A stretch of 45,519 nucleotides of DNA, from NCBI RefSeq assembly GCF_003464595.1, contig NZ_QRZF01000030.1:1-45519 (forward strand). The letters are read 5' to 3'. Positions 39,536-45,519 of the stretch are shown here, in pieces. A program made the translations under genes and the position numbers. Numbering within the stretch: position 1 is the stretch's first letter; the number at the start of each line of letters is the position of its first letter. The notes below the pieces were generated by a model, which was not told where the DNA came from, made no database searches, and was given only the letters and a program-made list of their open reading frames with translations. The stretch is from Bacteroides intestinalis. Lineage in GTDB: Bacteria; Bacteroidota; Bacteroidia; Bacteroidales; Bacteroidaceae.

Positions 39536-40759
39536 TTACTTATTATTTTTCTTCTTATTGTTTCCCGGAGGGCCAGGCATGAAAGGACTTCTTTCTCCAC
39601 TTTCCTGTCCTTCGGCTACAGCTGCCTGTTCGCCGCCTGTACTGATTACTGCATCTGCTACGACTTGCGTATTTTCATTGATGCCACCTGTAATTTCCGT
39701 CATAATTCCGTTAGAGATACCGATGCTGACCGGATGCGCAGTAAATGTATCTCCTTCACGGGTCCATACCTTATGCTCTCCTTCGCAGTCCTTGATTACG
39801 GCATCCTTGCCTACCAATGGAACTGCCGGTGTAAAGCGTAAAGCCTTTGAAGGAACACTCAGTACTCCTTGTTTATCCAGTGTATAGATAGTAATGTTTG
39901 CTGTCAATCTCGGTTTCAATTTCAAATCCGGGTTATGGGCGGAGATCACTACTTCATAAGTTACCACAGTGGTAGATGTAGTGGTACTGCTTGAACTGCT
40001 GGTTGCTCCAAGACGGATTTGTGTAACTTTACCTTCGAATACATCATTCGGATAAGCATCTACTGTAAAGCTCACGCGTTGTCCTTCTTCCACATCGCCT
40101 ATGTCGGCTTCATCTACATCGGCCACTACTTGCATTTGTGTCAAGTCTGCAGCAATGGTGAAGAGGGTCGGAGTTTCGAAGCCGGAAGCTACTGTCTGTC
40201 CTTCTTCCACATCACGGCTGATAACAACGCCGTCGATAGGAGAAGTGATGGTGGCGTACGACAAGTTACGTTCTGCCTTGGCAAGAGATGCCTTACTACT
40301 GTCATAGGCACTTTTGGCTTTCTGGTAGTTGTAGAGGCTTTGCTCGTAATCCGTATCGCTGATGAGTTGCTTCTCGTGCAGACCTTTGTTGCGTTCGTAA
40401 TTCTTCTGTTGATATTCATATTCGGCTTTGGCACCATCATAGGTTGCCTTTTGTGAAGCAAGCTCGCTTTGCAGGGTCACTTTATCCATTTCGGCAATGA
40501 GTTGCCCTTTGGTCACTACCGAATTATAATCTGCATACAGTTTATCAATGATACCACTGACCTGTGTACCTACTTCCACTTCGGTCACAGGTTCGATGGT
40601 ACCTGTGGCAGTCACAGAGTTGGAAATGTCGCTACGACTTACGGTAGCCGTCTCGTATACCACTTTCCGTTTTTTGGCATCTCCGCCAAATATCCAGATA
40701 GCTATGCCGGCCACAATGATGATGCCGACCGCTACGATGATAATTTTTTTCTTACTCAT
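39536..40759 (-). CDS. MacA/HlyD-type periplasmic adaptor
   Basis: 407 residues from ATG 40759 (M-S-K-K-K-I-I-I-V); an ATG seven codons upstream is also possible. An N-terminal membrane anchor (about 4-20), a lipoyl-like half (V-G-T-Q-V-S-G-I-I), a helical hairpin of about 80 residues rich in A, Q and K (L-A-S-Q-K-A-T-Y-D...), the second lipoyl half (A-T-I-T-S-P-I-D-G-V-V) and a beta-barrel domain, then a low-complexity G/P/N/K tail. It connects the inner-membrane pump to the TolC-like channel. Confidence 0.92.
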   Translation of the reverse strand: MSKKKIIIVAVGIIIVAGIAIWIFGGDAKKRKVVYETATVSRSDISNSVTATGTIEPVTEVEVGTQVSGIIDKLYADYNSVVTKGQLIAEMDKVTLQSELASQKATYDGAKAEYEYQQKNYERNKGLHEKQLISDTDYEQSLYNYQKAKSAYDSSKASLAKAERNLSYATITSPIDGVVISRDVEEGQTVASGFETPTLFTIAADLTQMQVVADVDEADIGDVEEGQRVSFTVDAYPNDVFEGKVTQIRLGATSSSSSTTTSTTVVTYEVVISAHNPDLKLKPRLTANITIYTLDKQGVLSVPSKALRFTPAVPLVGKDAVIKDCEGEHKVWTREGDTFTAHPVSIGISNGIMTEITGGINENTQVVADAVISTGGEQAAVAEGQESGERSPFMPGPPGNNKKKNNK

Positions 40760-40777
40760 ATCGTTTCTTTTATTTAT

Positions 40778-40809
40778 CACTAATCACTCTATCGCTAATC
40801 ACTAATCAC
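40778..40809 (-). repeat. ATCACTAATCACT-type spacer
   Basis: CACTAATCACT units repeated between the adaptor and TolC-like genes, matching the gnd-zwf spacer at 30671-30700. Confidence 0.5.
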
Positions 40810-42237
40810 TTATAATTGTATTCCTTCTCCCTGGTAGAATCGCAATAACTGTGCATTCAATATAGCCATATATTTGGCTTGCAATGTTTCCTGTTGCGCA
40901 TTGAGCAGGTTATTCTTCTCTGTCAGCAGTTCTACTGTATTCTTCATGCCCAGGTTGAACTGCTCTTGAATGAGATCGTAACTTGTCTGTGTACTACGTA
41001 GTTTCTCGGCAGCTGCGACATATTGTTGTTGTGCACTATTGGCATCTAACCATAAACTTTCAATAGTCTTGTACAATGTCTTCTGCTGATCCTGTAAGTC
41101 CAGTTCGCTGGTCTGTTTTTGCAGGCGGGCTTTCTGTACCGCACTTTTGGTTTGACGGTTGTTGAAGATAGGAATGCTCACGGTCAGACCTAATGAGTTG
41201 TTCCAGTTATTCTTCACCTGTTCGGAGAAGGAGAAATCATTGCCGTTGGCGTTCGTTGTACCGATACCGGCACTGAGGCTCAGTGTAGGGATATATCCTG
41301 CTTTGGCAATACTGATATCCAAATCGGAAGCCTGTACATTCAGCTTGCCCGATTCTATCTCAGGACGGAAAGTGAGAGCAGCTCGATACACATCTGTTTT
41401 GGTGGGCAGGGGTGTCAGCACATTTTCATCACCTAAGGCAGGCAGATAGAGATTCATTTCACTTTCACCATCCAATTCCAGAAGTTGTTTCAGTTGTAAT
41501 TTGTAATCTTGCAAGGTGGCTTGTGCCGTCACTAACTGATATTTATCAGTGCTGACCTGTGATTCTAACTGTGCGAGGTCGCTCTTGGCGATACTTCCGG
41601 CCTCCAGCAACTGCTGTCCGCGATCACGTTCGGCCTGGCTGACGGCAAGAGTGTTCTCATTCACTTTAACAGCTTCGGCAGCATAGAGTATCTGCACATA
41701 TATTTGTGCAATGCTCTCTTCGATAGAATTTTCACTTTCGGCTACATTGAGTTCGGCAATGCGGTTGTTCAGTTTCTGCTGCTTGATGGTGTTCAGGCGC
41801 TTGCTGCCATTGTAGAGGGTCCAACTGGCATCAATACCATAGCTACCGTTGTACGACGTCTTACTGGTGCTACTGGTGATGTTGTCACCATCGATAATCG
41901 TATTCGTCTCGCTGTTGGGGCGGTTTACGATACGTTGGCTGACACTTGCTGACAAACTGGGAAACAGGGCTGCTTTCGCAGTTTTCACATCCACTTCGGC
42001 GCTTTCCGCACTGATACGGTTACGCTTCAGGGTGATGTTGTGTTGCAGGGCATAGTCAATGCAGGTTTGCAAGTCCCACTGAGAGGGGAGTGCCGCATCG
42101 TCTTGCGATGAAGTACTTTGTACTGTGATTTCCTGCGCTGCAGTGGGAGTCACATCCTGTGCCTGCAGTGTCGTGCTGCCGACACAGGCGCTTGCCACAC
42201 TGAGTGTTATCACTGTCAATCTTCTTACGTTTCTCAT
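40810..42237 (-). CDS. TolC-family outer-membrane efflux protein
   Basis: 475 residues, signal peptide ending T-T-L-Q-A-Q. Two OEP repeats (about 60-250 and 270-470) with the long A/Q/L-rich helices of the periplasmic tunnel and short barrel strands (Y-G-I-D-A-S-W-T-L-Y-N-G, L-G-L-T-V-S-I-P-I-F-N-N). First gene of the six-gene minus-strand set. A weak -7 element and interlocked inverted repeats lie in front of it. Confidence 0.92.
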   Translation of the reverse strand: MRNVRRLTVITLSVASACVGSTTLQAQDVTPTAAQEITVQSTSSQDDAALPSQWDLQTCIDYALQHNITLKRNRISAESAEVDVKTAKAALFPSLSASVSQRIVNRPNSETNTIIDGDNITSSTSKTSYNGSYGIDASWTLYNGSKRLNTIKQQKLNNRIAELNVAESENSIEESIAQIYVQILYAAEAVKVNENTLAVSQAERDRGQQLLEAGSIAKSDLAQLESQVSTDKYQLVTAQATLQDYKLQLKQLLELDGESEMNLYLPALGDENVLTPLPTKTDVYRAALTFRPEIESGKLNVQASDLDISIAKAGYIPTLSLSAGIGTTNANGNDFSFSEQVKNNWNNSLGLTVSIPIFNNRQTKSAVQKARLQKQTSELDLQDQQKTLYKTIESLWLDANSAQQQYVAAAEKLRSTQTSYDLIQEQFNLGMKNTVELLTEKNNLLNAQQETLQAKYMAILNAQLLRFYQGEGIQL

Positions 42238-42289
42238 ATCTTCGTTATACTATATTGTTTTACGATTGCGAAGATACGGTGTCGTAAAA
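42238..42289 (-). promoter_or_regulatory. Regulatory region of the efflux operon with two interlocked inverted repeats
   Basis: ATCTTCG (42238-42244) with CGAAGAT (42269-42275), and TTTTACGA (42258-42265) with TCGTAAAA (42282-42289). A weak -7 element TATCTTCG (minus, 42276-42269; one mismatch to TAnnTTTG) is part of the first repeat. Probable operator region; the LytTR protein encoded downstream is one candidate binder. Confidence 0.45.
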
Positions 42290-42373
42290 TGCCCTGCAAA
42301 ATAGATAGACGGTTCGGAATTTTTCGACGCCGGAATGCTTTTTTGTGTCGATAACTAACTTTTTGCCCTTTTA

Positions 42374-42406
42374 TTTGTTATTTAAAATATAAAAGTTTTA
42401 TATTTG
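42374..42406 (+). promoter_or_regulatory. Promoter of the cytochrome bd operon
   Basis: TTTG (42374-42377), 21 bases, TATATTTG (42399-42406), about 22 bases before the DUF4492 start codon. Confidence 0.8.
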
Positions 42407-42428
42407 TAATGATTATAATTTCTCTATT

Positions 42429-42662
42429 ATGAAGAATACAATCCAGAAAATCTGGCGGTTTTACGTCGATGGATTCCGAGGTATGACGTTCGGGAAAACT
42501 CTGTGGCTCATTATTCTGGTGAAACTGTTCATCATGTTTTTCATATTGCGTATATTCTTCTTCCCCAATTATCTGAACTCGTCTGCGGTAGGCGAAGATA
42601 AGGAGGAGTATGTGAGTAGGGAGCTTATTGACCGTGCGCTTAATATTGTAAATCACTTATAA
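42429..42662 (+). CDS. DUF4492 small membrane protein beside cytochrome bd
   Basis: 77 residues with one membrane segment (L-W-L-I-I-L-V-K-L-F-I-M-F-F-I-L). The amphipathic start F-Y-V-D-G-F-R-G-M-T-F-G-K-T-L-W-L-I-I-L is the hallmark of DUF4492. The family has no proven function. It is first in the operon, 26 bases before cydA. Other bacteria have a single-helix third subunit of cytochrome bd (CydX/CydS); no such gene follows cydB here, so this protein may play that part (inference). Confidence 0.85.
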   Translation: MKNTIQKIWRFYVDGFRGMTFGKTLWLIILVKLFIMFFILRIFFFPNYLNSSAVGEDKEEYVSRELIDRALNIVNHL

Positions 42663-42688
42663 CTTCATAATTAATAACTTGATTTCTT

Positions 42689-44239
42689 ATGCTTGAACAC
42701 ATCGACACTTCTCTGATTGACTGGTCGAGGGCGCAATTCGCACTGACAGCCATCTATCACTGGATTTTTGTGCCGCTCACATTGGGGCTGGCAGTCATCA
42801 TGGGTATCATGGAGACCATGTATTATCGTACGGGGGATGAGTTTTGGAAACGCACCGCCAAGTTTTGGATGAAACTATTCGGCATCAACTTTGCCATAGG
42901 AGTAGCCACGGGTCTGATTCTCGAATTTGAGTTCGGAACCAACTGGAGTAACTACAGTTGGTTTGTGGGCGACATCTTCGGAGCACCGCTTGCCATCGAG
43001 GGAATCCTGGCTTTCTTTATGGAGGCTACCTTTATTGCGGTCATGTTTTTCGGCTGGGATAAAGTGAGTAAAAAGTTCCATCTGGCATCTACCTGGCTGA
43101 CAGGACTGGGTGCGACAATCTCTGCCTGGTGGATACTTGTGGCAAATGCATGGATGCAGAATCCGGTAGGGATGGAGTTCAATCCTGATACGGGAAGAAA
43201 TGAAATGGTGGATTTCTGGGCAGTAGCATTATCACCTACAGCGGTAAATAAGTTCTTCCATACCGTGTTGTCCGGTTGGGTACTGGGTGCTGTATTTGTG
43301 GTGGGTGTTGCCTGCTGGTTCCTGCTAAAGAAGCGGGATAAGAAATTTGCATTGTCAAGCATAAAGATAGCTGCCTGGGTAGGTTTGGCTTCGGCCGTGC
43401 TTTCTGCGTGGACCGGTGATGGTTCGGGCTATCAGGTGGCACAAACGCAGCCGATGAAATTGGCAGCAATGGAAGGTTATTACAAGGGACAGCAAGGGGC
43501 CGGATTGGTAGCAATTGGTATGCTGAACCCTGAAAAGAAGACATACAATGACGGACAGGATCCTTTCCTGTTCAGGATGGAGATACCAAAGATGCTCTCT
43601 TTGCTTGCTGAAAGAAAGATGGATGCGTTTGTACCCGGTATTGCAGATCTGCTGGAGGGCGGATACGAATTGAAAGATGGTACCAAAGCACTTTCTGCAG
43701 AAGAGAAGATAGAGCGTGGAAAGATAGCGATTGGTGCATTTGAGGCTTATCGTGATGCCAAGTCGGCAGGTAACGAGGAAGATGCGAAAGTAGCAGCCAA
43801 AACGTTGAAAGAAAATGTAGCTTATTTCGGTTATGGATATATTAAAGATGTGAATGATCTGGTACCTAATGTACCGTTGACATTCTATGCGTTCCGTGTG
43901 ATGGTAATGCTGGGCGGTTACTTTATATTATTCTTTATTGTAATACTGTTCCTGGCGTATAAGCGTGATTTGTCGAAGATGAAGTGGATGCATTGGGTGG
44001 CATTGCTGACCATTCCGTTGGGCTATCTGGCCGGACAAGCCGGATGGGTAGTTGCAGAGTGCGGGCGTCAGCCGTGGACCATACAGGATATGTTGCCTGT
44101 GAATGCGGCTATCTCTAAGCTGGATGTCGGTTCCGTACAAGCTACATTCTTTATCTTCCTGGTGCTGTTTACTATTATGCTGATAGCAGAAATCGGTATT
44201 ATGTTGAAGGCAATAAAGAAAGGACCGGAGAATAATTAA
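42689..44239 (+). CDS. cydA: Cytochrome bd ubiquinol/menaquinol oxidase subunit I
   Basis: 516 residues. Carries quinol oxidation and the three hemes of the oxygen-reducing terminal oxidase in the inner membrane. H24 (A-I-Y-H-W-I-F-V-P-L-T, equal to E. coli H19), the glutamates in G-T-N-W-S-N-Y-S-W-F...I-E-G-I-L-A-F-F-M-E-A-T-F, a second heme histidine in K-F-F-H-T-V-L-S-G, Q-P-M-K-L-A-A-M-E-G in the Q loop, and A-E-C-G-R-Q-P-W. Bacteroides use it for nanaerobic respiration and oxygen removal. Confidence 0.96.
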   Translation: MLEHIDTSLIDWSRAQFALTAIYHWIFVPLTLGLAVIMGIMETMYYRTGDEFWKRTAKFWMKLFGINFAIGVATGLILEFEFGTNWSNYSWFVGDIFGAPLAIEGILAFFMEATFIAVMFFGWDKVSKKFHLASTWLTGLGATISAWWILVANAWMQNPVGMEFNPDTGRNEMVDFWAVALSPTAVNKFFHTVLSGWVLGAVFVVGVACWFLLKKRDKKFALSSIKIAAWVGLASAVLSAWTGDGSGYQVAQTQPMKLAAMEGYYKGQQGAGLVAIGMLNPEKKTYNDGQDPFLFRMEIPKMLSLLAERKMDAFVPGIADLLEGGYELKDGTKALSAEEKIERGKIAIGAFEAYRDAKSAGNEEDAKVAAKTLKENVAYFGYGYIKDVNDLVPNVPLTFYAFRVMVMLGGYFILFFIVILFLAYKRDLSKMKWMHWVALLTIPLGYLAGQAGWVVAECGRQPWTIQDMLPVNAAISKLDVGSVQATFFIFLVLFTIMLIAEIGIMLKAIKKGPENN

Positions 44240-44267
44240 TAATTAAAAATTAAAAATTAAAAATTAA
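44236..44267 (+). repeat. AATTAAA tandem spacer between cydA and cydB
   Basis: Four to five copies of AATTAAA-like units; similar to the spacer at 315-340. Confidence 0.6.
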
Positions 44268-44272
44268 AGTTC

Positions 44273-45418
44273 ATGTCTTACATATTTCTACAACAATATT
44301 GGTGGTTCGTGGTATCATTGCTGGGGGCCCTTCTTGTATTCCTGCTGTTTGTGCAGGGAGGTAATTCGCTTATCTTCTGTCTGGGTAAGACGGAAGAACA
44401 CCGGAAGATGATGATTAACTCCACAGGACGAAAATGGGAGTTTACATTTACGACGTTGGTTACGTTTGGTGGTGCGTTTTTTGCATCGTTTCCGTTGTTT
44501 TACAGTACGAGTTTCGGTGGTGCATACTGGTTGTGGATGATTATCCTGTTCAGCTTTGTGTTGCAGGCTGTCAGTTACGAATTTCAGAGCAAGGCGGGGA
44601 ATTTGTTAGGAAAGAATACATATCGCATTTTTCTGGTGATTAACGGTGTAGTAGGGCCGGTGCTGCTGGGAGGTGCAGTAGCTACGTTCTTTACAGGTTC
44701 GGAGTTTTATGTCAATAAAGCCAACATTACGAATACGGTGATGCCCGTTATCAGTCAGTGGGCAAATGGCTGGCACGGACTGGATGCATTGACTAATCCG
44801 TGGAATGTAGTGCTGGGATTGGCTGTGTTTTTCCTTTCACGCATTCTGGGTGCTCTGTATTTTATTAATAATATTGATGATAAAGATTTGGTGGCACGTA
44901 GCCGTCGTTCCCTGATAGGAAATTCGGTGTTGTTCCTGGTATTCTTTTTGTCATTCGTTATCCGTACACTGTTGGCGGATGGATATGCTGTGAAACCGGA
45001 AACGGGAGAAATCTTCATGGAGCCTTATAAGTATCTGACGAACTTTATTGAAATGCCGGTGGTGTTGGTGCTTTTCCTTATTGGGGTGGTACTGGTGCTT
45101 TTTGGTATTGGGAAGAGTTTGTTGAAGCCTAAATTTGATAAGGGTATTTGGTTTACAGGTATCGGTACGGTGCTTGCAGTGTTGGCATTACTGCTTGTTG
45201 CGGGCTACAATAATACGGCTTATTATCCTTCTACAAGTGATTTGCAAAGTTCACTGACGCTGGCAAACAGTTGTTCCAGTGAGTTTACATTGAGGGTGAT
45301 GTTCTATGTTTCTTTCTTGGTTCCGTTTGTGCTTGCGTATATCTTCTATGCTTGGAGGAGCATTGATATACATAAGATCGATGAGAAAGAGATGAAGGAC
45401 GGAGGGCATTCGTACTAA
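44273..45418 (+). CDS. cydB: Cytochrome bd oxidase subunit II
   Basis: 381 residues, about nine membrane segments. Stabilises the heme subunit. The N-terminus Q-Y-W-W-F-V-V-S-L-L-G-A-L-L-V-F-L-L-F-V-Q-G-G fits the Bacteroidetes CydB branch, and E-F-Q-S-K-A-G-N corresponds to the usual E-F-R-x-K. Lies 33 bases after cydA across an AT repeat. No CydX-like ORF follows within the window. Confidence 0.94.
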   Translation: MSYIFLQQYWWFVVSLLGALLVFLLFVQGGNSLIFCLGKTEEHRKMMINSTGRKWEFTFTTLVTFGGAFFASFPLFYSTSFGGAYWLWMIILFSFVLQAVSYEFQSKAGNLLGKNTYRIFLVINGVVGPVLLGGAVATFFTGSEFYVNKANITNTVMPVISQWANGWHGLDALTNPWNVVLGLAVFFLSRILGALYFINNIDDKDLVARSRRSLIGNSVLFLVFFLSFVIRTLLADGYAVKPETGEIFMEPYKYLTNFIEMPVVLVLFLIGVVLVLFGIGKSLLKPKFDKGIWFTGIGTVLAVLALLLVAGYNNTAYYPSTSDLQSSLTLANSCSSEFTLRVMFYVSFLVPFVLAYIFYAWRSIDIHKIDEKEMKDGGHSY

Positions 45419-45442
45419 GACTATTGATTTATTTGTTCTATA

Positions 45443-45481
45443 TAAGTCATTGTTTTGTTCAGGATTAATGAATATGACTTA
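45443..45481 (+). repeat. 8-bp inverted repeat after cydB
   Basis: TAAGTCAT (45443-45450) and ATGACTTA (45474-45481) with a 23-base spacer. It may be a weak terminator for the cyd operon; the remaining bases to the end of the window show no gene. Confidence 0.35.
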
Positions 45482-45519
45482 ATACAGAAATGGTTTACAC
45501 CTATTTAACTAAAAACGGT

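Overview
The window looks like a stretch of chromosome from a gut Bacteroides or close relative. Supporting signs are the Bacteroidetes promoter element TAnnTTTG (often with TTTG 19-21 bp upstream) in front of many genes, weak Shine-Dalgarno sequences, a TonB receptor with a carboxypeptidase-D-like N-terminus, a Ser-type sulfatase, a DUF4878 lipoprotein, class III fructose bisphosphatase, DUF4492 beside cytochrome bd, a bile-salt-hydrolase-like enzyme, and sensor kinases with substrate-binding-protein-like periplasmic domains. No insertion sequence, prophage, CRISPR array or rRNA was seen. The species cannot be named from this window.

Layout. 1-1302: end of a surface-polysaccharide locus (epimerase tail, undecaprenyl-phosphate sugar transferase). 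1553-5238: sensor kinase and secreted 5'-nucleotidase, five bases apart. 5281-7993: small His-rich exported protein and TonB receptor, possibly a metal-uptake pair. 8180-9876: AraC regulator and creatininase-family hydrolase. 9955-13258 (minus strand): DUF4878 lipoprotein, YiiX-like lipoprotein hydrolase, a candidate small RNA, a Crp/Fnr regulator and a MATE exporter. 13492-13746: tRNA-Ser, tRNA-Glu and tRNA-Lys, closed by a very long hairpin. 13956-17102: hybrid sensor kinase. 17235-21000: AspT/YidE-type transporter and fructose-1,6-bisphosphatase. 21003-25505 (minus): 16-residue-repeat outer-membrane protein, sulfatase, acyl-CoA ligase. 25649-29051 (minus): GDP-fucose synthesis (fcl, gmd) and a DAACS-type symporter. 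29189-32893: oxidative pentose phosphate operon gnd-zwf-pgl. 32930-35194: YhiM-like membrane protein and choloylglycine hydrolase, divergent. 35651-42237 (minus): six-gene TolC/MacA/ABC ATPase/ABC permease/LytS-type kinase/LytTR regulator set. 42429-45418: DUF4492, cydA, cydB.

The most interesting finding is a possible small regulon around the Crp/Fnr regulator at 11269-11853. Three Fnr-like boxes (TTGAT-N4-ATCAA; two exact, one with one mismatch) were the only ones I found in an eye scan. One overlaps the -33 element of the regulator's own promoter, which suggests autorepression. The other two lie exactly 22 bp upstream of -7 elements that lack a -33 element, which suggests class II activation. 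One of these serves the MATE gene. The other serves a roughly 105-nt non-coding unit ending in a strong terminator, a candidate small RNA. The regulator's recognition helix carries the same E-T-x-S-R pattern that reads TTGAT in Fnr. A second small-RNA candidate lies at about 35441-35557. All function assignments rest on reading motifs by eye and on family knowledge; no database search was run.
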